DNA from: Gilliamella sp. wkB7 | Lineage (GTDB): Bacteria; Pseudomonadota; Gammaproteobacteria; Enterobacterales; Orbaceae | Reading direction: 5' to 3' | Length of the DNA stretch: 64,000 nucleotides | Assembly (NCBI RefSeq): GCF_001693435.1 | Contig: NZ_CM004509.1 | Span: 2,356,001-2,420,000 of the forward strand | Shown here: positions 36,965 to 45,215 of the stretch, piece after piece | Layout of the letters: every line of letters begins with the position of its first letter | How positions within the stretch are numbered: position 1 is the stretch's first letter | Position numbers and translations under genes: made by a program | The notes under the pieces: model-generated | Told to the model about the DNA's origin: nothing | Seen by the model: only the letters and a program-made list of their open reading frames with translations | The model's database searches: none

Positions 36965-37681
36965 TTAAAAAACGTCTTTAATTATTTGTACAACACGACC
37001 AATTATATTGTACTTATCAAAATGTGCTTTAGGTACTTCTATTGTTGGATATTGCTCATTATTACATATTAAAATCCAACTACTCAAAGTTAGGCGTATT
37101 TTTCTTAACAAGGTAAAATTTTCATATTCGATTAAATATATTGCTCCATCAACCATCTCCGTTATATCCGTGTTTATAATAAGTCCATTATTATTTTCAA
37201 TTTCAGGGGACATTAAATCACCTTTTGCCCAATAGATAATTAATTTTTTTATATCTAAACCACGATGAGATGCCCAACCTTCCACAATTGGATAATTCAT
37301 TACAGGTGGTGTTTCTCTAATATAGCGTTGATATTGTGCTTCTTCTTTGGTTGGTAATTGTTTTTTATAAACAGGAATACGGTAAATATTTTCATTATAT
37401 ACATCATCGTCATCGTCTTTTGGGTCAAATACTTCAAGTCTGTAACCCGTTGCAAGCCAGTTAAATGAAACATTACATTTTTCAGCAATTACCTCTAGAC
37501 GAGTAAGTGAAGGGTAGGTTTTTCCTGATAAATAATCCCTGATAACAGTTTCTGACATATCACATTTCTTCGCAAAAGCAGAAACAGATAAACCTTGCAT
37601 TGAATTAAATAGTCTGTCTTTGAAGGTTTTGACATTTTTATTTTTGATCATATTCATTTCTGTCTCGTTTTCTTTTTTCAT
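36965..37681 (-). CDS. Phage CI/LexA-like transcriptional regulator with degenerate S24 domain
   Basis: Regulator of 238 residues. An XRE helix-turn-helix lies at about 20-78 (SVSAFAKKCDMSETVIRDYL, then LAT-G), followed by an acidic linker (88-93 all Asp) and a C-terminal LexA/CI-type dimerisation domain (about 130-238). The usual catalytic GDSM reads GDLM (154-157), so the serine is replaced by Leu; a lysine remains at 194. Self-cleavage is therefore unlikely. No prophage genes are adjacent. A TATAAT on the minus strand (37692-37697) would put the start point about 4 bases before this ATG; M9 or M11 are alternative starts. Confidence 0.82.
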   Translation of the reverse strand: MKKENETEMNMIKNKNVKTFKDRLFNSMQGLSVSAFAKKCDMSETVIRDYLSGKTYPSLTRLEVIAEKCNVSFNWLATGYRLEVFDPKDDDDDVYNENIYRIPVYKKQLPTKEEAQYQRYIRETPPVMNYPIVEGWASHRGLDIKKLIIYWAKGDLMSPEIENNNGLIINTDITEMVDGAIYLIEYENFTLLRKIRLTLSSWILICNNEQYPTIEVPKAHFDKYNIIGRVVQIIKDVF

Positions 37682-37691
37682 CCGTATAGTA

Positions 37692-37697
37692 ATTATA
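37692..37697 (-). promoter_or_regulatory. -10 box of the XRE/S24 regulator
   Basis: A perfect TATAAT on the minus strand lies 10 bases before the first ATG. If used, the mRNA would be nearly leaderless, as in lambda cI from PRM, or translation begins at M9/M11. No good -35 is seen, which fits an activated promoter. Confidence 0.4.
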
Positions 37698-38064
37698 GTG
37701 CATATTTTTTAACTTTTATATACACGGTATTGGGAATAATATGCGTTTTAATGCGTTTTTCTCGGATTTAATGTTTTTAGTTCGTGTTATATCGTGATTA
37801 TGCTTTTTTTTACGATTTTAGATTTTTGAACCGACATTTAGAAAAAAACTTTTGAATTGTTTTTTCTGCTTTAAAACTGTTGTTTTACGCTTAATTTATA
37901 TTACTTTTATGAGTAATAACGTTTTTTTACCTGTTTTTTGATATTTATCTAATTAGAGAAAAGGATAAATTTCATAGATAATCTATTTTAATAACATGAT
38001 TTTTAATATTTTGTTCGTTTTTTTAGCAATTCGTTTTTATAAAACAAAAAAACAAATAAAAACG

Positions 38065-38092
38065 TTGACTAAAGCGAAAAAAAATGGATAAT
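38065..38092 (+). promoter_or_regulatory. Strong sigma-70 promoter of the small RNA candidate
   Basis: TTGACT (38065-38070), a 16-base spacer and GATAAT (38087-38092). The predicted start is 38098-38100. The inverted repeat CGTTTTTAT/ATAAAAACG ends at the base before the -35. Confidence 0.7.
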
Positions 38093-38098
38093 AAGCAG

Positions 38099-38181
38099 GG
38101 TAAGGATTTTTCATTGTTTTCTTTCCTTATATTCCTTATATTTCATGTTGGCCTGTATAGTTTTATACAGGTCTTTTTTTT
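38099..38181 (+). ncRNA. Candidate small regulatory RNA, about 83 nt
   Basis: A consensus-like promoter and a strong intrinsic terminator enclose about 83 bases with no reasonable reading frame. The body is U- and C-rich and carries UUCCUUA twice in tandem (38124-38138), sequences able to pair with AAGGA ribosome sites; UAAGGA near the 5' end (38101-38106) could fold back on them. The 3' end is a stem-loop with a run of eight U, the usual Hfq-binding form. It matches none of the E. coli small RNAs I know. Expression is inferred. Confidence 0.6.
38152..38181 (+). terminator. Intrinsic terminator of the small RNA candidate
   Basis: CCTGTATA (38152-38159) pairs with TATACAGG (38164-38171), followed by TCTTTTTTTT. 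No protein gene lies upstream on this strand for over 3 kb, so it must end a non-coding transcript. Confidence 0.9.
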
Positions 38182-38196
38182 ATCCATAATCTAGTT

Positions 38197-38225
38197 ATGA
38201 AATCCTTTCACAAAAAGAGTATAAT
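38197..38225 (+). promoter_or_regulatory. Likely tatA promoter
   Basis: ATGAAA (38197-38202), a 17-base spacer and a perfect TATAAT (38220-38225). The start would be near 38232, giving a 67-base leader. Within the leader, 38241-38259 resembles the core of the 37-bp repeat (TACGTCTAAGTATAAA). Confidence 0.45.
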
Positions 38226-38298
38226 GAAATCCCATTAAAACTTACGTCTAAGTATAAAGTTTAAATAGATAAGAGTAGTTAATTAAGAGGATTTTATT

Positions 38299-38463
38299 AT
38301 GTCATTTAGTATCCCACACCTTTTAGTGTTTCTTGCTGTGGTCGTTCTATTATTTGGTACTAAAAAATTACGTAATTTAGGTTCAGATCTTGGTTTCGCA
38401 TTAAAAAGCTTCAAAAAAGCGATGAATGACGATGAAATTGAATTAAAGAAAGATAATAAGTAA
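38299..38463 (+). CDS. tatA: Twin-arginine translocase subunit TatA/TatE
   Basis: A 54-residue protein with an N-terminal membrane helix and an amphipathic helix: [20 protein letters not shown] and FKKAMNDDE are the TatA/TatE hallmarks. The acidic C-terminal tail is very short compared with E. coli TatA (89) and TatE (67). AAGAGG precedes the ATG. tatB and tatC are not next to it; a FAD monooxygenase follows after 12 bases. Whether it works with a distant tatBC cannot be told. Confidence 0.93.
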   Translation: MSFSIPHLLVFLAVVVLLFGTKKLRNLGSDLGFALKSFKKAMNDDEIELKKDNK

Positions 38464-38475
38464 CTATTGATTAGT

Positions 38476-39660
38476 ATGGATACTCACTTTGATATTGTAA
38501 TCGTTGGCGGTGGTTTAGTTGGGCTAGCAACAGCTTGTGCACTTAGTCAATATGATTTGAAGATAGCGATCATAGATGCTAAGGTTCATCATAATGAATC
38601 TTTTCTACAAAATGAAATCGGTATAAGGGCTTCAGCAATTAATGGTGCTAGCCAAAGGTATTTTTCTCAAATAGGCATTTGGGATGATTTATTAAATAGT
38701 CATCGTGTGCAAGACTTTACCGAAATAGGTGTATGGGAAAAAAACGGTATAGCGCATCTTTCAGCTCACGCAAAAGATTATGGTTATCCAAATCTAGGCT
38801 ATATCATCGAAAATAATCTGATCTCTCACTGTTTGTATCACTTTGCTAAAGAAAATCACAATATAACGATTTTTAATCTTGCTGCCATTGATAATTGCTA
38901 TAATGACGATTATGCATTTTTAACCTTGGCAGATAATACTATTTTACAAGCTAAACTTATTATCGGCGCTGATGGTGCACACTCTTGGTTGCGTAAACAT
39001 GAAAAAATTTCAGTTTTTGAACGTAACTATCTTCATCACGCAGTAATTACAACCGTTGAAACTCAGTATCCTCACCAATCTTGTGCTAAACAAATTTTTT
39101 ATCCAAATGGTATTGTTGCTTTTTTACCTCTTTGGCAAGCAAATAAAAGTTGCTTGGTATGGTCAACTAAACCTAACCAAGCAACAATTTTAAAATTGCT
39201 TACAGAATCAGAGTTCTGCCAAGAACTGTTTAAATTAACGGGCGATAAAGTAGGTAAATGCCAATTAATTAATCAACGGATGGTTTTTCCACTAAAAGCG
39301 CGTCTTGCCAAACAATTCGTTAAACATCGAACAGTGCTTATTGGTGATGCCGCACATACTATTCATCCTTTGGCAGGGCAAGGAGTGAATTTAGGTTTTC
39401 AAGATTCAGCTTTATTAGTTTCGACAATTAAGCAATTACATGATAAACACAAAGATATAGGACTTGCTGATAATTTAAAATCTTTCCAATTTACTCGCCG
39501 TAAAGATACGTTAGTAATGTTAACTGCGATGCGAACTATTCAAGACATGTTTAATGGTGATAACGTTTTGAAAAAAATGTTAAGAACTGCGGGCATGAAT
39601 GCTATAGACAATTGTTCACCCTTGAAAAAACAACTTATTAAATACGCAATGCATATTTAA
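38476..39660 (+). CDS. UbiH/UbiF/VisC-family FAD-dependent hydroxylase
   Basis: Flavin monooxygenase of 394 residues of the ubiquinone-ring hydroxylase family. FAD motifs in order: VGGGLVGLATA near the start, GADGAHSWLR near 165 and GDAAHTIHPLAGQGVNLGF near 290-310. LGYIIEN also fits UbiF/UbiI. I cannot decide which ring position it hydroxylates. The frame begins with a TTG at 38467, but the ATG at 38476 is the more likely start. It follows tatA by 12 bases, so the two are probably cotranscribed. Confidence 0.88.
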   Translation: MDTHFDIVIVGGGLVGLATACALSQYDLKIAIIDAKVHHNESFLQNEIGIRASAINGASQRYFSQIGIWDDLLNSHRVQDFTEIGVWEKNGIAHLSAHAKDYGYPNLGYIIENNLISHCLYHFAKENHNITIFNLAAIDNCYNDDYAFLTLADNTILQAKLIIGADGAHSWLRKHEKISVFERNYLHHAVITTVETQYPHQSCAKQIFYPNGIVAFLPLWQANKSCLVWSTKPNQATILKLLTESEFCQELFKLTGDKVGKCQLINQRMVFPLKARLAKQFVKHRTVLIGDAAHTIHPLAGQGVNLGFQDSALLVSTIKQLHDKHKDIGLADNLKSFQFTRRKDTLVMLTAMRTIQDMFNGDNVLKKMLRTAGMNAIDNCSPLKKQLIKYAMHI

Positions 39661-39674
39661 TCGAATCTAAATAT

Positions 39675-39705
39675 TTAAATCCTGCAAAATTTTTACAGGA
39701 TTTAA
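39675..39705. terminator. Bidirectional terminator
   Basis: TTAAATCCTG (39675-39684) pairs with CAGGATTTAA (39696-39705) between the convergent hydroxylase and OYE genes. Confidence 0.75.
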
Positions 39706-39716
39706 TAATAGTTGAG

Positions 39717-40757
39717 TTATTTGAAAGCAACTTGATAAGAAGTTGGTACAAATGGTGAAGAGGGTACATGTATCGCCCAATATGGGTCTTTTAATAATCC
39801 TCGCCCAATTGCCACTAAGTCAGCATCCCCAGTACTTAATACATAATCTGCTAGGTATGGATCTTCTAACATACCAACAGCTATAACTGGTAAATTGATT
39901 GCTTGTTTGATCGCACGGGCCAAATATACTTGATATCCAGCATGAAACTGCGGTGTATGAGCTGGATCTAATTGCCCATCGCCACCACCACTTACATCCA
40001 AAATGTCAGCGCCTGCATCGGCAAAGCGTTTTGCTATTTTGCGTCCATATTCTATATCATAGCCATCTTTACTATACTCTTGCGCAGAAAAACGGATAAT
40101 AAGTGGCATATCACTAGGCATTACCGATTTAGCAGCTTGTATAACTTGTTCACCGAATAATAATTTATCTTGACCATATTCATCGGTTCTGTGATTAGTT
40201 TTTGGTGAGCTGAATTGATGAATTAAATATCCGTGAGCGCCATGAATTTCGATGGCGTCAAAACCTGCTTCAACGGCTCGTTTTGTTGACTCTTTAAATT
40301 TTTGAATGATATCAATAATTTCATCTTTTGATAATTCTCTTGGCATTTGATACTGCCATTTTGGATTAGCTTCGTTGGAACCATCATAAAGAATAGGTGA
40401 ACAAGAGACAACATCTGAAGCTCCTAAAGCTTTTCGACCTGCATGAGCAATTTGAATAGCAATTTTACCATTTTGAGCATGTACAGCATCAACTATTCGT
40501 TTAAATTGATCACGCTGCTCATCATTCCATAATCCAAGACAATTTGGTGAAATACGACCATTAGGCGCTACATTTGTCATTTCAACAATAATTAAGCCTA
40601 CACCACCAATTGCTCGAGATACATAGTGAACAAAATGCCAATCATTAGGCATGCCATCGGTAGCTTGATATTGGCACATAGGGGGCATTACGATGCGATT
40701 TTTTAGTGATAACTTTTTGATACTAAAGGGAGTATTGAGAAAAGAGATTTTAGCCAT
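39717..40757 (-). CDS. Old yellow enzyme family NADH:flavin oxidoreductase (YqjM/NamA type)
   Basis: FMN-dependent ene-reductase of 346 residues on a TIM barrel. NRIVMPPMCQYQA carries the cysteine typical of the YqjM/NamA (thermophilic-like) class; IHGAHGYLIHQFSSPKTNHR holds the substrate-binding His pair, and VAIGRGLLKDPYWA the FMN phosphate site. It would reduce activated C=C bonds of enals or enones. TAAGGAGT precedes the ATG. It is a single gene. Confidence 0.9.
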   Translation of the reverse strand: MAKISFLNTPFSIKKLSLKNRIVMPPMCQYQATDGMPNDWHFVHYVSRAIGGVGLIIVEMTNVAPNGRISPNCLGLWNDEQRDQFKRIVDAVHAQNGKIAIQIAHAGRKALGASDVVSCSPILYDGSNEANPKWQYQMPRELSKDEIIDIIQKFKESTKRAVEAGFDAIEIHGAHGYLIHQFSSPKTNHRTDEYGQDKLLFGEQVIQAAKSVMPSDMPLIIRFSAQEYSKDGYDIEYGRKIAKRFADAGADILDVSGGGDGQLDPAHTPQFHAGYQVYLARAIKQAINLPVIAVGMLEDPYLADYVLSTGDADLVAIGRGLLKDPYWAIHVPSSPFVPTSYQVAFK

Positions 40758-41056
40758 AAATGACTCCTTAGGTAACTTAATAAAAGTATTAAGTTAGTTT
40801 ATTCATCAGTAAAAGTAAATATCAATGTCTTAATTCAATTGAGTTTAAAATTGTTTATCAATTTCAATGATTAAAATGTAAGAGCATTTAAATTAAAAAA
40901 ATGTGATAGCGTGGTCATTTGTTTACTTATTTGAAAAGAAGTTTTTGTTATCATTTCTACTTTCCCTCCCAAACGCCTAATATTTTTTTAAAGGAATAAT
41001 AAGCTACTTGTATTTAAAGTTAGAAACTAAACGATAATTTAATTATCAAATCATAT
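40758..41056. other. Intergenic region upstream of the OYE gene
   Basis: About 300 AT-rich bases. The only feature supported is a 27-codon minus-strand frame (40871-40954) with a strong ribosome site. No terminator for the OYE or MFS transcripts is seen. Confidence 0.4.
40871..40954 (-). CDS. Possible 27-residue small ORF or truncated gene start
   Basis: An unusually strong GGGAGGGAAAG site lies 6 bases before an ATG, followed by MITKTSFQISKQMTTLSHFF and 7 more residues to a stop. It lies 113 bases before the OYE gene on the same strand. It could be a leader peptide, a small protein, or the 5' stub of a deleted gene. No family is recognised. Confidence 0.3.
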   Translation of the reverse strand: MITKTSFQISKQMTTLSHFFNLNALTF

Positions 41057-41059
41057 GTA

Positions 41060-41096
41060 AAAAAGTTTCAGGTTAACTATACGTTTTAGTATAAAA
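41060..41096 (+). repeat. Interspersed 37-bp repeat, copy C
   Basis: AAAAAGTTTCAG, GTTAAC and TATACGTTTTAGTATAAAA. The last eight codons and the stop of the minus-strand MFS gene lie inside this repeat. Confidence 0.85.
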
Positions 41097-42251
41097 TAGC
41101 CAACAAATGATACCTATCAATCCCAATATTGTTCCTGATACCACAATGGCTATCCAGCCATAATGACTAAATAAATAGGTTGAACCAACAGAGCCAAGCA
41201 TCCCACCAATAAAATAACATACCATGTAACCTGTATTCACTCTGCTACGAGCTTCAGGCCTTATTTGGTAAATTGCACTCATATTTGAAACATGTGTAAC
41301 TTGTACTGAAAAATCTAATATAACCACACCTAGAATTAATGCAATGATTGAGTATTGCGCCAATGAAAGTGGTAACCACGATAACAGCAATAAACCTAAG
41401 CCTATTGTGGTAGCAAGCCAACCTTTACCTTTGTCTGATAATTTACCTACTATAGGCGAACCCAATGCACCCGCCGCTCCAGCAATTCCGAATAGACCAA
41501 TAATGAAATCTGAGTAGTGATAAGGATCATTACTTAATAAAAAAGCAAGTGGTGTCCATAATAAAGAAAACAATGCAAATGATATAACTGCTAACAATGA
41601 ACGAATTCTAAGGATAGGTTCTTGTTTGTATAATGAGCCAATTGACCATAACAGTTGAAAGTAATTGATATTAATTGTATTACGGTAAGTAGGCAGTGAA
41701 ATCCAAAGTAATAGGGTAACAATACCCATGATACTTGTGGCAATCCAATATACGTAATGCCAATCGGCAATAGTTGAAATAGCGCCAGCAAAGGTTCTAC
41801 CCAGTAAAATGCCAAGTAACATTCCACTCATTAAAATGCCAACGATTTTACCGCGGTGTTCCGGTTTGGATAGGGTAGCTGCAAAAGGAATTAAAACTTG
41901 TGCAACGGTTGAAAATAGCCCCGTCATGGATGTACCTATTATTAGCATCCATAAATTTTTTGATAAAGTACTGACGATGAGCCCACAAGTGGATAATACC
42001 ATTAAAATAATAATTAAGTGTTTTCGCTCAAATTTATCACCAAGAGGTGTGATAAAAAGTAAACCAACAGCATAACTAAACTGTGCTGCCATTATGATTG
42101 AACCAGCATGCTCAACTGCAATATTCAAATCATGAGTAATTGAATGTAGTAGTGGTTGAGCATAATAATTGCTGGCAATAGTTACACCAATAGCAAATGC
42201 CATTAAAAAAACTAACCAGCTGGATAAACCTTGAGATTGTTTGCTTTGCAT
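41073..42251 (-). CDS. MFS family exporter
   Basis: Twelve-helix major facilitator of 392 residues. NYYAQPLL in helix 1 and LGDKFERKHLI in the first loop place it with the YnfM/YgaY-like DHA1 group of efflux proteins. The substrate is unknown. The C-terminal FYTKTYS and stop come from copy C of the 37-bp repeat, so the natural end may have been replaced. It is a single gene. Confidence 0.85.
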   Translation of the reverse strand: MQSKQSQGLSSWLVFLMAFAIGVTIASNYYAQPLLHSITHDLNIAVEHAGSIIMAAQFSYAVGLLFITPLGDKFERKHLIIILMVLSTCGLIVSTLSKNLWMLIIGTSMTGLFSTVAQVLIPFAATLSKPEHRGKIVGILMSGMLLGILLGRTFAGAISTIADWHYVYWIATSIMGIVTLLLWISLPTYRNTININYFQLLWSIGSLYKQEPILRIRSLLAVISFALFSLLWTPLAFLLSNDPYHYSDFIIGLFGIAGAAGALGSPIVGKLSDKGKGWLATTIGLGLLLLSWLPLSLAQYSIIALILGVVILDFSVQVTHVSNMSAIYQIRPEARSRVNTGYMVCYFIGGMLGSVGSTYLFSHYGWIAIVVSGTILGLIGIICWLFYTKTYS

Positions 42252-42324
42252 AAAATAAATGTTACAAAAAAAATAATGATGAATTATATATTAAAAATAA
42301 GATTGCTTCTGCTTGACAGCAATT

Positions 42325-42420
42325 TTAAGCAGATTGTTTTAATAAGTTATAAACGGGTGTAGCGAGTCCTATTTTTGTATTATCTGATTCTAGTTTATAC
42401 CAATAGCCAGAAGATTCATC
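42325..42420 (-). pseudogene. mutY: Conserved last 32 codons of mutY, cut off by an in-frame UGA
   Basis: Directly after the mutY TGA the same frame continues DESSGYWYKL, then KIGLATPVYNLLKQ, ending at a TAA (42325-42327). This aligns with the end of E. coli MutY (DEGNALWYNL, then GLAAPVERLLQQL) with no frameshift. Reading through the UGA would give 348 residues, like E. coli MutY (350). Confidence 0.85.
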
Positions 42421-43371
42421 TCAACATTTTGTGAAATTGGTAATTACACAATAAATTGGAACAATATTTAAATGAAAATGGCTAAATGTATGTCTGAACG
42501 AGTTTAATGGTTTAGGTTCAGTTGATACTATTCCTTTTTTTTCTAACCACTCTTTTAGTTCTTGCTCGCTTGAAAATTCTGGTAGGCAATATAACCCTCC
42601 CCAAATACCTTTTGGTGGTCTTTTTTCTAACCAAATAGCGCGATTATATTCTAGCATTAAAAAATAAGCGGTTTTTTCTGGCTTGGCTGTTTTAGGTTTT
42701 GGTGTTGGATATTTTTGCCAACTTGCTGTTTTATAAGCAATACAATCTTTATGCAATGGGCACTGTGTGCACTTAGGCTTTGTACGAGTACAAACCATTG
42801 CCCCAATATCCATCATTGCTTGATTAAATTTAGCAATATTTTGTTCAGGCGTAACTTGTTCACTTAATTGCCAAAGTTTATTTTCGATTGTTTTATTTCC
42901 AGGCCATCCATCAACAGCAAAATATCGAGTTAAAACACGCTTTACATTACCATCTAAAATTGGGTAATGTTGATTTTGTGAAAGCGATAAAATTGCTCCA
43001 GCTGTCGAACGACCAATTCCTGGTAAAGCCACTACATCATCAAATTTGGTTGGAAATAAACCATTAAACTTATTATTAATAACTTGTGCTGCTTTGTGTA
43101 AATTACGAGCACGAGCATAATAACCAAGCCCTGTCCAAAGATGTAATACATCATCAATAGGTGCTTTTGCTAAATCCGTTATTTTTGGAAATAGCTTAAT
43201 GAAATTATTAAAGTAGGGGATAACAGTTGCAACTTGTGTCTGTTGCAACATTACTTCTGATAACCACACATGATAAGGTGTTTTCTCAATCTGCCATGGT
43301 AGCGTTTTTCTGCCGTACTGTTCATACCATTTTAATACAGCCTTTGCAAAGGGGGGCATTGTTACAGGCAT
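42421..43371 (-). CDS. mutY: Adenine DNA glycosylase MutY, ending early at UGA
   Basis: Base-excision glycosylase that removes A opposite 8-oxoguanine. Catalytic E39 (SEVMLQQTQ), helix-hairpin-helix [11 protein letters not shown] (116-126), catalytic D140 (ILDGN) and the 4Fe-4S cysteines C194, C201, C204 and C210 are all intact. The C-terminal Nudix-like domain that recognises 8-oxoG is cut at residue 316 by TGA, 32 codons before the conserved end. The start overlaps the pheA stop by one base (TAATG); M5 is an alternative. Upstream pheA on the same strand is an unusual neighbour; yggX does not follow. Confidence 0.92.
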   Translation of the reverse strand: MPVTMPPFAKAVLKWYEQYGRKTLPWQIEKTPYHVWLSEVMLQQTQVATVIPYFNNFIKLFPKITDLAKAPIDDVLHLWTGLGYYARARNLHKAAQVINNKFNGLFPTKFDDVVALPGIGRSTAGAILSLSQNQHYPILDGNVKRVLTRYFAVDGWPGNKTIENKLWQLSEQVTPEQNIAKFNQAMMDIGAMVCTRTKPKCTQCPLHKDCIAYKTASWQKYPTPKPKTAKPEKTAYFLMLEYNRAIWLEKRPPKGIWGGLYCLPEFSSEQELKEWLEKKGIVSTEPKPLNSFRHTFSHFHLNIVPIYCVITNFTKC

Positions 43372-44522
43372 TACATTACAGCAGTAATTGTGTCATTTGG
43401 ATAACAACCCAATACTTTTGTGTATAAGGTAATTTTTGCTAACTGCTTTAATGCGTTTTGCATTTCTTCAGAATAAAGATTACCTTGTAGATCAATGTAA
43501 AACATCTCTTCCCATGGTGTACCATGAATTGGACGAGATTCAAGTTTAGTCATGACAATATTATGATTACGTAACACAGAAAGAGCATCAACAAGTGCAC
43601 CTGCTTGCTGGCCTGTTTTCATCAATATTGTGGTTTTAGCAGGGATTTGATCAGATACATGAACTGGCTTACGAGATAACACTATAAATCGGGTGATATT
43701 CTCTTTTTGATTAGCAAAACTATGTTCAAGAACTTGTAATCCATAAAGTTCACCGCCATCTTTATTACCCATAGCAGCAAAATTAGGCTTATTTGACTTA
43801 GCAACCATGTCCATTGCTGATGAAGTACTGTCACAAAAGACAATCTTCCAATGCGGATATCCCTCCAAAAAGTGAGAACATTGTTGGAATGGTTGTGGAT
43901 GACTATATACGGTGTCAATTTGATCTAATTGAGTATTTGGAAGCGCTAAAATACAGTGATCAATCGGTAGTGATAACTCGCCAATAATATGCAAATTCGT
44001 TTTTTGTAGTAAATCATAAATTTCGTTAATGGATCCGGAACTTGAGTTTTCAATTGGTACAACACCATAATCAACAACGCCTTTCTCTATTTGTTCGAAG
44101 ATATCTTTAAAAGTCGCACAACTTGACTCAATAATTTGCTCTAAATGGGCGCTAGCATAGCGTCGAGCTGCCGAATGAGAATAAGATCCTATGGGTCCTA
44201 GAAAAGCAATTTTTGCGGTCGTAATAGCACCATGATTTATTTTTTCTTGTAGAATTTTTTGTTGTAAAAGTACAGAATCTTCGATAATTATTTGATATAA
44301 ATGTTTGATAAAAATATCATCAAGATGATATTTTTTACCGTGTTCAATTAGTGATTTAATTAATGAACGTTCGCGTTCCATGTCGCGTACTGGTATATTT
44401 GCCTTAATTTTAGTATTAATTACTTGTCTCGAAAGCTCACGACGTTTAGCAATAAGTTCTAAAAGAGTTTGATCAAGTTCGTTAATTTTATCTCGTAAAG
44501 GTAATAAGTGATCTACTTTCAT
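43371..44522 (-). CDS. pheA: Bifunctional chorismate mutase/prephenate dehydratase
   Basis: P-protein of 383 residues for phenylalanine synthesis. The AroQ chorismate mutase domain covers about 1-90 ([20 protein letters not shown]), prephenate dehydratase about 103-280 ([34 protein letters not shown]) and the ACT domain with [15 protein letters not shown] binds phenylalanine for feedback. It lies downstream of raiA as in E. coli, but no pheL leader peptide is seen, so attenuation control seems absent. Confidence 0.97.
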   Translation of the reverse strand: MKVDHLLPLRDKINELDQTLLELIAKRRELSRQVINTKIKANIPVRDMERERSLIKSLIEHGKKYHLDDIFIKHLYQIIIEDSVLLQQKILQEKINHGAITTAKIAFLGPIGSYSHSAARRYASAHLEQIIESSCATFKDIFEQIEKGVVDYGVVPIENSSSGSINEIYDLLQKTNLHIIGELSLPIDHCILALPNTQLDQIDTVYSHPQPFQQCSHFLEGYPHWKIVFCDSTSSAMDMVAKSNKPNFAAMGNKDGGELYGLQVLEHSFANQKENITRFIVLSRKPVHVSDQIPAKTTILMKTGQQAGALVDALSVLRNHNIVMTKLESRPIHGTPWEEMFYIDLQGNLYSEEMQNALKQLAKITLYTKVLGCYPNDTITAVM

Positions 44523-44572
44523 TTTTATTAGATTTTTTTAAAAGGTTAATGATATTATAACAAGCCACAAAT

Positions 44573-44599
44573 AAAGGTACTACTTAAAGTAGTACCTTT
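44573..44599. terminator. Hairpin between raiA and pheA
   Basis: AAAGGTACTAC (44573-44583) pairs with GTAGTACCTTT (44589-44599). On the minus strand TATTTG follows, a weak T-run; it likely ends raiA and insulates pheA. Confidence 0.6.
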
Positions 44600-44623
44600 T
44601 AAAAAAATAGAGCGTTTTATTTA

Positions 44624-44956
44624 TTAGATTTCTTCTTCAAAAGTTGCTCCTTTAATACTTTCTGTTGCTCGACGAGCTTCCCCTTTATGTTGAATTTTAT
44701 TCAGTTGTTTTTCAAGCTTACCAATAAGATCATTAATAGCGGCATACATGTCAATATGTTTTGCAGATGCGACTAGTGGCGTTCCTTTTGTGGCAATTGT
44801 TGCATCAATGATAAATCCATCGGGTTCTTTAGATAATATAAAATGAGGATTGATTAACAGCGCTCTCCATTTATCCAACTTCGAAAATTTATCTTCTAAA
44901 TAACTACGAATTGCAGGGGTAATATCCATTTGTTTACTGGTAATACTTAAAGCCAT
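44624..44956 (-). CDS. raiA: Ribosome-associated inhibitor RaiA
   Basis: Ribosome hibernation factor of 110 residues (YfiA family) that binds the 30S decoding site in stationary phase or cold. [28 protein letters not shown] and [18 protein letters not shown] match E. coli RaiA. A strong AAAGGAGG site precedes the ATG. It is followed by pheA. Confidence 0.96.
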   Translation of the reverse strand: MALSITSKQMDITPAIRSYLEDKFSKLDKWRALLINPHFILSKEPDGFIIDATIATKGTPLVASAKHIDMYAAINDLIGKLEKQLNKIQHKGEARRATESIKGATFEEEI

Positions 44957-45215
44957 AACCGACCTCCTTTATAATTTCAAACAACTAAGTTGATTTTTTA
45001 AGCTTCCATTAATACATTGGCAAATTATTTTTATTTCGTCAATAAGAACTTTGCTATTAACATGAGTTTTTGTGATTTAAATCTAAAAAAAAGATTTTAT
45101 TAATCATGTATTTTATGACTATATGACTATGAACCTGCATTTTGCTTTGCTTTACTATATACTGTAGGCAACTACTATTTTTATTTATTTTATAAGATCT
45201 TTTAATGAGGAAGAT

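Larger units (their letters stand above)
37682..38298. other. Divergent intergenic region with operators and a small RNA candidate
   Basis: These 617 bases lie between the divergent regulator and tatA. They hold the regulator's -10 box, 10-bp phased near-repeats ATGCGTTTTA/ATGCGTTTTT (37741-37760), an inverted repeat TATTACT/AGTAATA (37899-37918), an inverted repeat CGTTTTTAT/ATAAAAACG (38032-38064) abutting a strong promoter, the small RNA candidate, and the tatA promoter. No protein-coding gene was found. Confidence 0.6.

Noticed and set aside
40898..40915. CRP site in TGTGATAGCGTGGTCA
   Set aside because: Only the left half-site matches; the right half does not fit TCACA.
44523..44623. 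pheL-type attenuator ahead of pheA
   Set aside because: No small frame with phenylalanine codons is present; the single hairpin is better explained as the raiA terminator.
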